A stretch of DNA of 64,000 nt from Pseudoalteromonas viridis (GCF_017742995.1 NZ_CP072425.1:2170001-2234000), one strand, 5' to 3'; shown: positions 26,083 through 35,867, counted from the first letter of the stretch. The notes: generated by a model not told the origin, from the letters alone. Numbers and translations: made by a program.

Positions 26083-28689
26083 TTATTTAATGTAGTACTT
26101 TAGTTCATCCTGCTCGTCGACAGAATACTGGGTCGTATACGGCCAGATGGTAAATTGTCGTTCCGGATTACCATTGAAAATTGACGCACCGGCAATATCC
26201 CATTGATAATATCCGGTATTATCGGCAAGCTGCGCCATGGTAAATGTGCCGCTATTGACGTAACTGCAGGGCACCCCTGTGGGCTCAGATCTGAAAATAT
26301 TCAGGCCTTCAAGGTGGGGGGTGTTGTCGAAAGTGGCCGCTAAGTCTGCGGCAGTGTCGTCCAGTAGCCCCTGGCATCCAACGCCAGTTGGGTTGGTGAC
26401 ATTGAAGGCCGAGATCATTGATACTTTATTGTGCTCATCAACAAACATCAGTCCTTCTGTCATAGCCGCGCGTAGTGCCTGCCATCTTGAAGACTCAAGC
26501 ACACCATATTGGTCGACTCTGACAGGCTCGCGGATCAGCTTTCGTTCAATACCATCGGCATGGTTGGCAAACAACGTCCAGCCACCGCCGAGGGTCTCCA
26601 TATCGCAATACGCTACAAATGGAGCGACACTGCCATCCCCGTCCGGGTCTATGGTGTAATAGCCTGACTGGCTGGTCGGGTTGGCTTGTTGAATGTCATG
26701 ACAGGTTTTGCCCTGTGCCTGTGGACCGTTACCTGCAAACTCATCAACAAAGAAGCCATAGTATTCCATTTCATCAATCTGAATATAGTCGACAGAGCCA
26801 TGGGTGCTCAGCACCAGCAGTCGGAAGCTGTTTCCAAGGGCTGCCTTGGTCAGTTTTACATTGCTTTCTCCTTTATCCATCGTAATTGTTTCATGATCGG
26901 TAAAGGTCACGCCATCGTCCGACACCTGAAAAATCACCTCTTTGGGAGTGCGAGGAGGAGATTCTGCAAAGTGCTTGGTTATCTGAGTGCTAAAGCCGGT
27001 AATAACGGCTGTTTTAGCAAAGGAGACCTGTAGCCACTCGTTGCTGGTAGAAGGGGCTAGCCAGATACCATGCGTAAGGATCTCTCCTGCCTGAGGATTA
27101 ATTTTCGGACTTGGATCTGCGTAATACAGATGGCCGTCAAATGCGCCAGCCGGACTGAACTGGTTAACGGTGCCACTGGCGCTGTAGTTACCCGGTGAAA
27201 GTGAATTCGTGTAGACCAGCGCAATGTTATTATTGGCGCCCGTGGTATCACCATCGGTGACAACCGGGCGGGAGAGACTCAAATCTTCAAAGTGACAGAA
27301 GTACTGGATAGCAGGTGCGCCACCGGGGCCGTCTGCATCAATCAGATATAAATTGGACGTAGCAGTTGGATCACTGAGGGCAATGCTTTCACAGCTGATC
27401 CCGTCGCTGGGGTACACTTCCTGATTGAGGACATTGACCATATCGAGTAAACGGGCATATTTGGCTTCCAGTGACTGGCTGGCGTTATCAACATAGTGCT
27501 TAGTGACCAGATGGTTTGGTGCTATTGGGTCATTGGCTATGGCATTTCCAATGACCTCAAGTGCTGCGCTGGGTGACTGGGTGCCGACACCTACAGAGAC
27601 ATTGGTAGAGACTGATGAAGCAGCATCGCGCCAGTGTGTAGTGCCAGGCAGGCCTTGATCCCCTTTCGGGCCCTGGATACCCTGGTCGCCTTTTGGCCCT
27701 TGTACACCTGGCTCACCTTGTGGTCCTTGTACTCCTTGTAAGCCCCGTGGACCTTGTGGCCCTTGTAGTCCTGCTTCACCTTGCAGACCTTGCTCGCCCT
27801 TTAATTCACTCCAGAGCGTTCCATCACAGCTGAAAATCTGCTTTTGTACGCTGCTGTAGTATATTGAGCCTGTGTGCTCAGGATTACAGGGTACTGGTGC
27901 ACTGGCATTGGGCGTTAACCTCAGGGCGCCGGGTATTTCCAGATTAGCCTGCGCCAGTGGCTCAAACAATGCCGGGTAACTGCTGGAGTCGGTTGGATCG
28001 GTACTAGCCAGAAACTCAGCTAAGTTACTGGCGCTATCCTGATCTATATCCGTACCTGCATCAGTTGCATCTGCCGGATTGAGTCCATAGCGAATTTCCC
28101 ACTCATTGGTCATGCCATCGCCGTCATCATCCAAGGGCTTAGCCATGCTGACAACAGAGATGGCGTCTATGTCAATGGTGTTGGCATCAATGCTGGTATT
28201 GTGTATTTCCAGTGCCATTGTATCAGTTAACTCGGCAAGTGCGCGATGCGCCTCGGTCGGTTTAAATGCCACATTGAGCTGGACAAATGCCCCCTCGACC
28301 AAAGTGAGGTCAGGGGTTATATCGATAAAGTGCTCTGCAATGCGAAAGCCAATTTTAAAGTCGGCCGGATTGACACTGGCGCGCACGCCTAATTTGGCCT
28401 GGACCACGTAGTTACTGGTTAAACTCAAAGACACAGGCAAGGCCTGGCTCAGGGATGCACCCTGACCAATGAAGGCGACGTTGTTCATTGCCTGGTGATC
28501 AGTATAGTGGGTTGCGGATAGGTTAATGATCCCCGCCTGACTATCGGAAAATGTCCAGACATCAGAGGTGTGGCTTAACTGTGCTTCAGCCAGTGCTTGT
28601 TGCTCGAACTGGCCATCCTGTACCAGTTCAGTTCCCGATGCGTGCCAGCATAATGTGGCGAGCATGGCAGGTAACACTTGTTTTTTCAT
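26083..28689 (-). CDS. Secreted protein with collagen-like stalk, discoidin-like and fibrinogen-like domains
   Basis: An 868-residue protein. Order of parts: signal peptide (1-19); a lectin-like beta-sandwich region (20-180); a calcium-binding [12 protein letters not shown] stretch with a second acidic loop (187-235), as in thrombospondin type-3 repeats; 17 consecutive Gly-X-Y triplets (298-348); a trimeric fibre-like linker with [11 protein letters not shown] (393-403) and coiled coil; a fibrinogen-like half-motif (433-467); an F5/8 type C-like region (480-645); and a C-terminal fibrinogen-related segment with [27 protein letters not shown] (678-707). Collagen plus fibrinogen-like order recalls animal ficolins. 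It is probably extracellular or surface-bound and sugar-binding. It lies downstream of three tail-collar genes on the same strand. Confidence 0.83.
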   Translation of the reverse strand: MKKQVLPAMLATLCWHASGTELVQDGQFEQQALAEAQLSHTSDVWTFSDSQAGIINLSATHYTDHQAMNNVAFIGQGASLSQALPVSLSLTSNYVVQAKLGVRASVNPADFKIGFRIAEHFIDITPDLTLVEGAFVQLNVAFKPTEAHRALAELTDTMALEIHNTSIDANTIDIDAISVVSMAKPLDDDGDGMTNEWEIRYGLNPADATDAGTDIDQDSASNLAEFLASTDPTDSSSYPALFEPLAQANLEIPGALRLTPNASAPVPCNPEHTGSIYYSSVQKQIFSCDGTLWSELKGEQGLQGEAGLQGPQGPRGLQGVQGPQGEPGVQGPKGDQGIQGPKGDQGLPGTTHWRDAASSVSTNVSVGVGTQSPSAALEVIGNAIANDPIAPNHLVTKHYVDNASQSLEAKYARLLDMVNVLNQEVYPSDGISCESIALSDPTATSNLYLIDADGPGGAPAIQYFCHFEDLSLSRPVVTDGDTTGANNNIALVYTNSLSPGNYSASGTVNQFSPAGAFDGHLYYADPSPKINPQAGEILTHGIWLAPSTSNEWLQVSFAKTAVITGFSTQITKHFAESPPRTPKEVIFQVSDDGVTFTDHETITMDKGESNVKLTKAALGNSFRLLVLSTHGSVDYIQIDEMEYYGFFVDEFAGNGPQAQGKTCHDIQQANPTSQSGYYTIDPDGDGSVAPFVAYCDMETLGGGWTLFANHADGIERKLIREPVRVDQYGVLESSRWQALRAAMTEGLMFVDEHNKVSMISAFNVTNPTGVGCQGLLDDTAADLAATFDNTPHLEGLNIFRSEPTGVPCSYVNSGTFTMAQLADNTGYYQWDIAGASIFNGNPERQFTIWPYTTQYSVDEQDELKYYIK

Positions 28690-28943
28690 GTTTTTTCCTG
28701 TCTATGAGTAGAGTTGAATTAATGTACGATGAATATTGTACAGGATTGCGGCTTAATGATTGTTATAAATATTTTTTATCATTCTTTAGTATGGTCTTTT
28801 TGGCGCAAATAGATTCATTGCCGTGTGAGTGTGAAGCAAAAGCGTGGGTCTGCGAATCGATGCGTTTGTTGAAAGTGACTAAGAGCGGGTGAGTAACAAG
28901 ACTGACAGGTCAATTCGGGTGCATGGCACCCGGTTAGTATTGA
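28690..28943. other. Intergenic leader of the collagen/fibrinogen-like gene
   Basis: AT-rich, about 250 bases, with an interrupted inverted repeat GTAC...GTAC around 28723-28740 close to the start of the large gene. A plus-strand ORF from about 28705 lacks a Shine-Dalgarno and a family, and was not called. Confidence 0.4.
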
Positions 28944-29495
28944 TTAAGCGCGCCTCGGGTAGGCACCCAAGACGCAAATTTGCCAGCCGACGGCTAAATA
29001 GGGGTTGCGAACATTGACGCTACTAGGTCTCTCAGGCAAGTTGCTTTTATTCGCAATAATCCCCTGGATTTGAGTCAGTTTTGCTTCTTCAAACGCCGAG
29101 GGGTTGAAGAACATGTCATATCCGGAGGCAATCAACCCTTTATCCGGTTCGGGTTCAGTTGCATTGCCGTCATTTTTTGCGATAGTCAGCGTGCCGTAAT
29201 GTGTGTGCGCTGGCAGGTTACTTTGACTCAGTACTGTTTGTTCTAAACCGCCCATTTGCCCTGGCATATATTGTGCCAGACCCGGGCCTGCACCATATCG
29301 TATCGGGTTTCTGCCACGCAGGTCCGGGAGCGCAAAGGTGGTGCGACCATCACCACCATATCTGGTGCCTAATATAGTATATAGTGCCTGATTCTGGTTG
29401 ATTGATATTAAAGTATTGTCGCACGGGCCGTAACCTTCTACAGTAAAGTCACCAGCAAAGGGCATCATATCACCTAGGTATGCTTCAACAGCCAT
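28944..29495 (-). CDS. Tail-collar domain protein (MdpB-like), paralogue 1
   Basis: The 183-residue protein has the phage tail collar fold at its N-terminus: YLGDMMPFAGDF, then GTRYGGDGRTTFALPDLRGR around residues 42-62, followed by a Gly-rich region with QMGGLEQTVLSQSNLPAHTH. This is the microcystin-dependent-protein-like family found in non-phage contexts in many marine bacteria. There is no signal peptide. The start has GAGG in its leader. No other phage structural genes are nearby, so it is not part of a recognisable prophage. It is the shortest of three paralogues. Confidence 0.85.
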   Translation of the reverse strand: MAVEAYLGDMMPFAGDFTVEGYGPCDNTLISINQNQALYTILGTRYGGDGRTTFALPDLRGRNPIRYGAGPGLAQYMPGQMGGLEQTVLSQSNLPAHTHYGTLTIAKNDGNATEPEPDKGLIASGYDMFFNPSAFEEAKLTQIQGIIANKSNLPERPSSVNVRNPYLAVGWQICVLGAYPRRA

Positions 29496-29711
29496 ATTTC
29501 TACCTCACAGTTAGATGTTGTTTAAATTAGTACTTCAGGTGTGTGCAACGCATGGCAGGAACCAGTCGATTCAACCCTATACGCTGCCTGTTGCCTATAA
29601 TAAACTCATTGTCTGGCCCACCTCCCAAGGCAGGCTATGTGATGTTGCTTTTTAACCTTAGTAATTCGCATCAGGAGGTGAGCTCCCTGTGCGTTTTGGT
29701 TTCACCCGCCA

Positions 29712-30329
29712 TTATGGACGAGATGGCCACAGTCCATTTATGCACACTTGCCAGTTAACTGTGGTAAATGGGCTGAGTATTTCAACCTCCTCACCTAAAC
29801 CTGCCTCATCTAATGTGACTGATGCACTCTCTGACACTGTTTGCACCTGAATGTCTGGTCCCTTGATCTCCACCAGCTGCTCTGGGTCAAATGCATTGGG
29901 CTCAAAGAAACAGGGATCTTCCGGTGTGCCGAGGAAAGCACCTGTGCTCGGTCTAAAGTCAATGGCATCGTTAGTGGCCACAGACAGGGTGGCCTCAGCG
30001 GTACTTGATACGTTGACTGTAGCACTTGCCGTATGGGAGTGTGCAGGGAGATGTGCGGTCGTCAGCTGAACGGTTTCGCTACCACCCCGGCTACCTAAGC
30101 GGTACATGGATAAGCCTTTCCCTTGCCCATAACTGATAGGGCTTCTTCCACGCAAGTCTGGTAGCGCAAAGGTGCTTCTTCCATCACCCCCATAGATTGT
30201 ACCCATAATAGCAAACGTTGCTGAGTGTTGAGAGATTGACATGATTAGCCCGGTACACTCTGCGAATTGGCGTACCGCAAAGTTACTTGTAAACGGCATC
30301 ATTTCACCGATAAATGCGCTGGCTGCCAT
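29712..30329 (-). CDS. Tail-collar domain protein (MdpB-like), paralogue 2
   Basis: The 205-residue protein shares the collar core (FIGEMMPFTSNFAVRQFAEC; YGGDGRSTFALPDLRGRSP) with both neighbours and has the same RGGSETVQLTTAHLPAHSH turn. Its second half diverges, with an insert around CFFEPNAFDPEQLVE and a C-terminal VNWQVCINGLWPSR. The ATG is preceded by GGGAGAG. A 22-bp box shared with paralogue 3 lies about 70 bases upstream of its start, suggesting common regulation. Confidence 0.85.
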   Translation of the reverse strand: MAASAFIGEMMPFTSNFAVRQFAECTGLIMSISQHSATFAIMGTIYGGDGRSTFALPDLRGRSPISYGQGKGLSMYRLGSRGGSETVQLTTAHLPAHSHTASATVNVSSTAEATLSVATNDAIDFRPSTGAFLGTPEDPCFFEPNAFDPEQLVEIKGPDIQVQTVSESASVTLDEAGLGEEVEILSPFTTVNWQVCINGLWPSRP

Positions 30330-30400
30330 AACATGCTCTCCCTAAATCATTGTTGTTAAATACTATATAGATTAATTGACGATACCTTATCCCTTTTCAG

Positions 30401-30422
30401 AAGTATATTACTTTGTATTACA
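30401..30422 (-). repeat. 22-bp box upstream of collar paralogue 2 (copy A)
   Basis: Exactly identical to the copy at 31338-31359. Inside it TATTAC occurs twice with a 10-base period. It begins 72 bases upstream of the gene start at 30329. On the minus strand it contains TAATAT, a possible -10. Confidence 0.75.
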
Positions 30423-30435
30423 ACACATTTCGAAA

Positions 30436-30452
30436 ACACCTGTGGCAGGTGT
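30436..30452 (-). terminator. Weak terminator-like hairpin downstream of collar paralogue 3
   Basis: ACACCTG/CAGGTGT (30436-30442 with 30446-30452) with a 3-base loop is followed on the minus strand by TTTCG, in the 318-base gap between paralogues 3 and 2. It lies about 200 bases past the stop and is short. Confidence 0.35.
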
Positions 30453-30648
30453 GTGCTGATCGGAACCGCACAAAAGAAGTGAGTGAGAAGAGCATTTATT
30501 TATTTTTGAGCAATCAGCCTGCAACCTTGGCAAACTGCTCTAATCGTCAGTATAAAAACAAAGCGACTTGATATTGTTTTGTATGTACACAATCAGATGG
30601 TCTGGCCTGTTAAGCCCATATTGACAGCGCAATGACAGATTTCTGTTG

Positions 30649-31269
30649 TTAACCGCGTTCCGGATAGAGGTTGTCTGTACAAATAAGCCAGTTTACTGTG
30701 TTATATGGAGTTTGGAAATCAATAGGTATGTTCTGACCTGTTCGTTGGATTGCAACGTCAGCTGAGGCAGTAGAGTGAACATCCACACTCACTCCTCTGA
30801 GTCCAATTGGTACAACGGGGTCAGAGTCGTTTGGTACAACGTAGTTTTTATATTGTGGCCTGCCAAGGTAAACTTTGGTGTTGGGTATCCGCGTGTTTGC
30901 AGCGTTGTCTGCAACCGCCATCGGAGCAACCGCTTGGCTATAGGTGTTCGGTACCTCCAGCGATGCGGCATGATTGTGCATAGGTAAAGCATATTCAGTG
31001 AGCGTTATTGAATCAGCACCACCTTTCTGGCCGATTTTATAATCATATTTTAAATCTGGTGCCTTTCCACGGCCAGTAAGGCGACGCCCGCGAAGATCTG
31101 GCACAGCAAAGCTGACCCGGCCGTCACCACCATAAAAGGTACCTATCAGTGAGTAAAGGGTCGAATATTTAGCTATGTCAAGTAGCTGGCCTTCACACGC
31201 TAAATAGCCCCTGACAACAAAATTACCGAGAAAGGGCATGAGTTCGCCCGTAAATGAATCTGATGACAT
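30649..31269 (-). CDS. Tail-collar domain protein (MdpB-like), paralogue 3
   Basis: The 206-residue protein carries the collar core FTGELMPFLGNFVVRGYLAC and YGGDGRVSFAVPDLRGRRL, then QKGGADSITLTEYALPMHNH, with a C-terminal NWLICTDNLYPERG matching the end of paralogue 2. It is the most upstream of the tandem set. Its leader has the second copy of the 22-bp box, 69 bases upstream of the start. Role unknown; members elsewhere form trimeric fibre tips. Confidence 0.85.
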   Translation of the reverse strand: MSSDSFTGELMPFLGNFVVRGYLACEGQLLDIAKYSTLYSLIGTFYGGDGRVSFAVPDLRGRRLTGRGKAPDLKYDYKIGQKGGADSITLTEYALPMHNHAASLEVPNTYSQAVAPMAVADNAANTRIPNTKVYLGRPQYKNYVVPNDSDPVVPIGLRGVSVDVHSTASADVAIQRTGQNIPIDFQTPYNTVNWLICTDNLYPERG

Positions 31270-31337
31270 AAAACAGTCCCTAGCGCTTTGAAATTAGATA
31301 CTTACACCAGCATTTATCCTACATGCATGAATACTGC

Positions 31338-31359
31338 AAGTATATTACTTTGTATTACA
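31338..31359 (-). repeat. 22-bp box upstream of collar paralogue 3 (copy B)
   Basis: Second exact copy of the box at 30401-30422, placed 69 bases upstream of the start of the gene at 31269. Nearly the same distance in both cases points to a promoter or operator element. Confidence 0.75.
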
Positions 31360-31388
31360 GAGCGTTTATGAACATCTGGAGAGGGCCC

Positions 31389-31889
31389 CTAAAGCTGATG
31401 CTTTTCTATGTCAATGGCCGCGATTCTGTAGGCAGCTTTGAGCATCACAATGAGCGCAACCACATTAAATACCAGGCTGAAAATGGCTTCAAATGCCATA
31501 ATATCAATATTAAAGGTACGTAAATATCGAGTGATTTGGTCAACAATTTCGATGGCAATACCGATCACAATCAGCATAAAGCCATAGTATTCAGAAGTAG
31601 CGTTCAGGGCGCTGTGCTGTTCAAGCGCTGGATCATTTTTACTTTCCAGCAAACGCTTTGAGAAGATTTTACGGCCATCCATAATCGCCCCAAACCCAAT
31701 CAGCAAAATGGTAATGGTCGACTCGTTATCAATGACGCGCTGATAACCATGTTTGTCCATATGGCCAAGCAGAAAACGCAGGTCATCTGCGGTAATACTG
31801 CCAACCAACAGGCTGATCAGCACCAGTGGAAACAGTAAAAAGGCCCGGTTGAGCACAACCGCATAAATAATTTGTCGGGTTTTGGTCAT
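31389..31889 (-). CDS. Small membrane protein of unknown function
   Basis: A 166-residue protein with hydrophobic helices around residues 15-35, 58-72, 100-118 and 132-150, and short charged loops such as MDGRKIFSKRLLESKNDP. No known family is recognised. The gene lies alone between the collar genes and deoD on the same strand, with 85 bases to deoD upstream, so it may be on the tail of the deo transcript. Codon use looks like its neighbours. Confidence 0.7.
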   Translation of the reverse strand: MTKTRQIIYAVVLNRAFLLFPLVLISLLVGSITADDLRFLLGHMDKHGYQRVIDNESTITILLIGFGAIMDGRKIFSKRLLESKNDPALEQHSALNATSEYYGFMLIVIGIAIEIVDQITRYLRTFNIDIMAFEAIFSLVFNVVALIVMLKAAYRIAAIDIEKHQL

Positions 31890-31974
31890 AAGTTTTATGT
31901 AGTTCGTTCAAGCAATGGTGTTGAATTTGCCTGATGGGGCTCAGCGCCACAGTGGACGCATAAGCCCGACATAG

Positions 31975-32697
31975 TTACAGCGCTTTGGCCGTTGTCAAAG
32001 CCAGCTGAACCATCTCTGCAAAGGAAGACTGCCTGGCATCACTGCTCAGGTGCGTGTCGAGGGTGATGTGATCGGCAACGGTTAAAATAGTCAGGGCCCT
32101 GGCACCATATTGTGCCGCGACGCCATATAAACCGGCCGCTTCCATTTCCACACCCAGGATCCCCATGTTATCCATCAGGTCAAACATTTCTGGCTGAGGA
32201 GTATAAAACAGGTCGGATGAAAATACATTGCCAACTTGCACTTTTAACGCCAGCTGTGCTGCTGTATTGACGCAAGTATTCAGCAGAGCAAAATTGGCAA
32301 TGGCGGCAAAGTCATGATCTTTAAAGCGCATGCGATTTACCTTAGAGTCGGTACACGCGCCCATCGCAATAATAATATCGCGCAGTTTTACCTGCTCAGA
32401 CACAGCACCACAGCTGCCCACCCGGATCAGATTTTTCACTTTATATTCAGTGATCAATTCTTTGGCATAAATGGAGCAACTGGGGATCCCCATGCCGGTA
32501 CCCATCACAGACAGCCTGTGGCCCTCAAAGAAGCCGGTGTAGCCAAGCATGTTACGCACTGTGTTGACCTCTGTCACATCCGTGAGAAAGTGATCGGCAA
32601 TGAACTTAGCGCGCAGCGGATCGCCCGGCAGTAATACTGTGTCGGCAAAGGCATCGACTGGCGCATTGATATGAACGGTTTGGTGGGGGCTGATCAT
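31975..32697 (-). CDS. deoD: Purine-nucleoside phosphorylase, DeoD type
   Basis: DeoD splits purine (deoxy)nucleosides with phosphate. The 240-residue product begins with the family block [26 protein letters not shown], then [28 protein letters not shown] and [14 protein letters not shown], where Glu and Met contact the sugar. Length and motifs match hexameric bacterial PNP. The ATG overlaps the deoC stop (TGATG), so the two form a deoxyribonucleoside-salvage operon. Confidence 0.95.
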   Translation of the reverse strand: MISPHQTVHINAPVDAFADTVLLPGDPLRAKFIADHFLTDVTEVNTVRNMLGYTGFFEGHRLSVMGTGMGIPSCSIYAKELITEYKVKNLIRVGSCGAVSEQVKLRDIIIAMGACTDSKVNRMRFKDHDFAAIANFALLNTCVNTAAQLALKVQVGNVFSSDLFYTPQPEMFDLMDNMGILGVEMEAAGLYGVAAQYGARALTILTVADHITLDTHLSSDARQSSFAEMVQLALTTAKAL

Positions 32698-33461
32698 CAG
32701 TAGTCTCCCGCTAACGTTTTGGCAGAGCCAGTCAAAGTGCTCAATACATCGCTGAGTAAGCCCGAAGCGCCAAATCTAAAATGTTGCGGGTTGACCCAGT
32801 CGGGACCCATAATTTGCCGGGCTATGTCCAGATAAGCGCAGGCATCATTCACCGTACGTACACCACCTGCGGCTTTAAAGCCAACGGCTTTACCACTGCT
32901 TTTGATGGTATTGAGCATCACATGTGCGGCGTCTAATGTGGCATTGACAGCCACTTTGCCGGTGCTGGTTTTAATAAAGTCGGCACCTGCTGCTATGGCG
33001 ATACGCGACGCTTGTTCTATGAGTTGGGCGGTTTTTAACTCACCGGATTCTATGATCACTTTGAGCTGTGCCTCAGCACCGCATGCTGCTTTACATCGCT
33101 GAACCAGTTGCGCACCAATCTCGGTATTGCCTGCCATCAGTGCCTTGTAAGGAAACACCACATCGACCTCATCGGCACCGAGCGCAACTGCCGCACGGGT
33201 TTGTTCAACTGCGCTGGCGATATCCTCTGAGCCAAAGGGGAAGTTAGTGACCGTGGCAATTTTGATCCCCGCAGCCAGATGCTGCTTGGCCAATGGAATA
33301 TGCTGAGGAAAAATGCAGATTGCAGCCACAGCGCCTGCTTTTGAGCTGGCCTGCTGGCATAGCTGGATAATATCGTGGTCGCTTTCTGCGCCGGTCAGGC
33401 TGGTTAGATCCATACAACTGAGCGCCAGTTGAGCGGCTTGTTTGGGTGTTATTGATGACAT
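32697..33461 (-). CDS. deoC: Deoxyribose-phosphate aldolase
   Basis: DeoC splits 2-deoxyribose-5-phosphate into glyceraldehyde-3-phosphate and acetaldehyde. The start at 33461 has AGGAG 7 bases upstream and gives 254 residues starting [10 protein letters not shown]; the longer reading from 33515 has no support. Catalytic motifs: [19 protein letters not shown], and [10 protein letters not shown] with the Schiff-base Lys; [10 protein letters not shown] follows. It forms an operon with deoD. Confidence 0.95.
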   Translation of the reverse strand: MSSITPKQAAQLALSCMDLTSLTGAESDHDIIQLCQQASSKAGAVAAICIFPQHIPLAKQHLAAGIKIATVTNFPFGSEDIASAVEQTRAAVALGADEVDVVFPYKALMAGNTEIGAQLVQRCKAACGAEAQLKVIIESGELKTAQLIEQASRIAIAAGADFIKTSTGKVAVNATLDAAHVMLNTIKSSGKAVGFKAAGGVRTVNDACAYLDIARQIMGPDWVNPQHFRFGASGLLSDVLSTLTGSAKTLAGDY

Positions 33462-33707
33462 AAGGAAACTCCTGATGTGCAGCCAGTATGGCGTGGCCTG
33501 GCTACTAAGAACCACTTACCCGACAATACGAAGAGGGCACAGTTCAGGCGTCGCTCACTCGTATGTTGGGAACTCGAGTGGACTTGGTTCCGTGAAGACG
33601 CGTCCCGGCGGGACACGCTAATTCCATTTAGTCACCAGCGTATTGTCTGTTAGTTGGTGATACTTTTCCAGTACTAAGGAACCGTCTCTTGATTTGGCGC
33701 AAAGTGA
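33462..33707. other. Intergenic region between deoC and mgtE
   Basis: About 245 bases holding the deo promoter region and the 3' end of the mgtE operon. A short hairpin GTCCC/GGGAC (near 33602-33615) is seen, without a T-run. No gene or RNA recognised. Confidence 0.4.
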
Positions 33708-35042
33708 CTAACCGACGGGCAGCATATCCGACAATAACAGGGCAATGCCCAGAAACGACATAAAGCCAGCAATGTCGGTGATGGTTGTCAGTACAATAGA
33801 GGATGACTGCGCAGGGTCAAGGCCAAACTTCTTCAGTGCAATGGGCACAATGGCACCGGCACTGCCTGCTATCACCAGGGAACAGATCAGGGCCAGCGCA
33901 ATCACCAGGGCTAAGCCCACAGACTGACTCCACAGATACACCCCAATGGCGCAGGTCAGCGCAATCGCCAGGCCGTTGAGAAAGCCGGCCAGCATTTCCT
34001 TGAGCATCACCTGATACCAGTGTCGGGTAGAAATCTCGCGCAGTGTTAGACCACGCATTGTGACAGCCAGTGCCTGGGCGCCGGCATTGCCCGATTGCCC
34101 GGCTGCCACGGGCAGCAAAATCGCCAGCGCGGTCACCTGGGCGATGAGCCCTTCAAATGCGCCAACCACCGCAGCGGCTGCAAAAGCGGTGAGTAAGTTG
34201 ATCTGTAACCAGGGAAGGCGCTTTTTAACAGCAAACCAGCTGCTGGAGAGGGCCTTTTCATCTTTACTGGCACCCACCATGGTTTGCATATCGCTGGCGA
34301 GTTCCTCTTTGGTAGACTGGTATACATCAAAAAAGCGGATCTGACCAACCAGCTGTTTTTGAGCATCTAATACGGGCAGTGCCCGGGCCCGCAGGCCTTC
34401 AAACATTTCCACGACTGTGTCTTTGTGGTCCATCACATCCAGCTTGCCCTTTATTGGCGTGGTTAGTAGGCCCAGCGTTTGATTACCGGCACTGGCCAGT
34501 AACTGGTTGAGCGTCAGCTCGCCAATCAGTGCCTGATCCGGTCCAAGCACATAAAGTACATCGGCAATCTTGCTTTTGAGTTTTTTCAGCTGGCTCAGGG
34601 TCTCATGCACGCTGGTATCGGCATAAAACGCCTGTATAGAGCGGTCCATCATTCTGGCTGCGGTGTCCGGGGGATAAATCAGCAACTCTTCGAGTTCGCT
34701 GGCCAAGTCCGGGTGCTGCGCTTTGAGCGCATCGAGCAATATACTTCGGCTGTTATCATCGAGTGCAGCAAGCAGGCTGAGTGCAACATTGGCATCAAGC
34801 TGGCAGAGCAGGTCAATACTCAGTGGATGTGCCATGGCCTGAAACAGCGCGTTGGCGCTGCCCGGTGGAATATACTTCCAGAGTTTAACCACAATATACA
34901 GCGGCTGCTCCTGCAATAACCTGGCTGCTTCGTCGGGGGCCAGCTGGCTTATCAATTGAGCGCCTTTGCGGGGGTAGGTGTTTAAAAAGGCGGTCCCCAG
35001 CTTCTCAATGGCGGCGTCGAATTGCTCATTGCTGGCATGCAT
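33708..35042 (-). CDS. mgtE: MgtE-type magnesium transporter
   Basis: The 444-residue protein has the MgtE order: N-terminal helical superhelix domain (about 20-125), a CBS pair (about 130-250; VMDHKDTVVEMFEGLRARALPVLD) and a C-terminal membrane domain of five helices (about 275-440). The pore region shows ILLPVAAGQSGNAGAQAL, equivalent to the P-x-x-x-x-x-x-G-N motif of MgtE, and an acidic FGLDPAQSSS-type loop near the end with TTITDIAGF. MgtE imports Mg2+ down its gradient. It follows a truncated homologue by 12 bases. Confidence 0.9.
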   Translation of the reverse strand: MHASNEQFDAAIEKLGTAFLNTYPRKGAQLISQLAPDEAARLLQEQPLYIVVKLWKYIPPGSANALFQAMAHPLSIDLLCQLDANVALSLLAALDDNSRSILLDALKAQHPDLASELEELLIYPPDTAARMMDRSIQAFYADTSVHETLSQLKKLKSKIADVLYVLGPDQALIGELTLNQLLASAGNQTLGLLTTPIKGKLDVMDHKDTVVEMFEGLRARALPVLDAQKQLVGQIRFFDVYQSTKEELASDMQTMVGASKDEKALSSSWFAVKKRLPWLQINLLTAFAAAAVVGAFEGLIAQVTALAILLPVAAGQSGNAGAQALAVTMRGLTLREISTRHWYQVMLKEMLAGFLNGLAIALTCAIGVYLWSQSVGLALVIALALICSLVIAGSAGAIVPIALKKFGLDPAQSSSIVLTTITDIAGFMSFLGIALLLSDMLPVG

Positions 35043-35054
35043 AAAGTCCCTCCT

Positions 35055-35867
35055 TCAGGGTTTTCCCGGGATCAATAAGTCGAGTACGTTGGCAAATGAG
35101 CTGGCATAGGCATCGAGCAGATCGCTGCTCATCAGCGGGGCAATTTGCTCCACCTCATGGTGCTTCAGGGCGTGTCGTACGCGATAGTGTTGTAAGGTAC
35201 CAATAAATCCTTGCTTGCGATTGACCACAGCGACCTGATCTTGTCTGTCCCAGACGCTGGCAGACAGGGCGCTACCGAGCTCAGTGTAGCCGCTCAGAGA
35301 GGGCACCTTTTTATCCATAAAGTCGGCAACCAATTGCCCGCCAGAGCGGCAGAGCAGCTCGTAAATTGATATTTGACCGACAACCTGGCGCTGGTGGTCA
35401 ACCACGTAGAGCCGTGAGGGCCCTCGGTAGGTACGCTTTTTCAGTCGCAGCATGGCATCTTCCACCGACATTTTGTCATCCAGGGTCAGCACATCGGTTT
35501 CGACCCAGGCACCGACGGTGTAGTCGGGGTAGCTGATCAGCATCCGACACAGAGTTTGTTTTTTCAGTGGCAGCAGTGCCAGGTAGGTGTCCGTTGAGTG
35601 CTTTGGTACATGTCGCAGGATTGCCGCAATGTCTGCCAGATTCAGCAGCTGCAACCAGCGGGCCTGTTGTACTTGTTCCAGATTAGGCAGCAGCTGAGCA
35701 GTATAACTGGGGTGCATGGCCTTAAGTACGCCGCCCACTTCGTGATCTTCCAGGGTACCCAGAATACTGGTGACGACTTCTGGCGCTTGTAATTCAAGCC
35801 GCCGGGCTGCTGCGCGCGGCTCTTGCTGCATAAAGTGTTGGGCGAGCTTAAGGTGTAAAGTCGACAT
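35055..35867 (-). CDS. Stand-alone MgtE N-domain plus CBS pair (no membrane part)
   Basis: The 270-residue soluble protein matches only the cytoplasmic half of MgtE: the helical repeat domain (about 20-125) and two CBS motifs (about 130-250; SVEDAMLRLKKRTYRGPSRLYVVD, then LGSALSASVWDRQDQVAVVN). It ends where MgtE would start its connecting helix, with no transmembrane segment. It could be a regulatory subunit that binds Mg2+ or nucleotide and joins the full MgtE encoded 12 bases downstream. No frameshift or degraded membrane part is seen, so it looks like a gene in its own right. Confidence 0.83.
   Translation of the reverse strand: MSTLHLKLAQHFMQQEPRAAARRLELQAPEVVTSILGTLEDHEVGGVLKAMHPSYTAQLLPNLEQVQQARWLQLLNLADIAAILRHVPKHSTDTYLALLPLKKQTLCRMLISYPDYTVGAWVETDVLTLDDKMSVEDAMLRLKKRTYRGPSRLYVVDHQRQVVGQISIYELLCRSGGQLVADFMDKKVPSLSGYTELGSALSASVWDRQDQVAVVNRKQGFIGTLQHYRVRHALKHHEVEQIAPLMSSDLLDAYASSFANVLDLLIPGKP

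Noticed and set aside
28551..28892. Plus-strand ORF of 113 codons overlapping the start of the collagen/fibrinogen-like gene
   Set aside because: No ribosome-binding site and half of it is antisense to a signal-peptide-bearing gene; the rest is ordinary AT-rich leader.
25410..31889. A prophage, suggested by tail-collar genes, a fibre-like linker and an XRE regulator
   Set aside because: No integrase, capsid, portal, terminase, tape-measure or lysis gene is present and no attachment-site repeats were seen; the collar proteins belong to a family common outside phages.
33516..33707. Possible small RNA or repeat between deoC and mgtE
   Set aside because: Only one short hairpin without a T-run and no similarity to other parts of the window.
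35055..35867. The MgtE-N-CBS gene as a frameshifted or truncated mgtE pseudogene
   Set aside because: It has an intact frame, a clean stop, and no remnant of a membrane domain before the next gene, which is itself a full-length MgtE.
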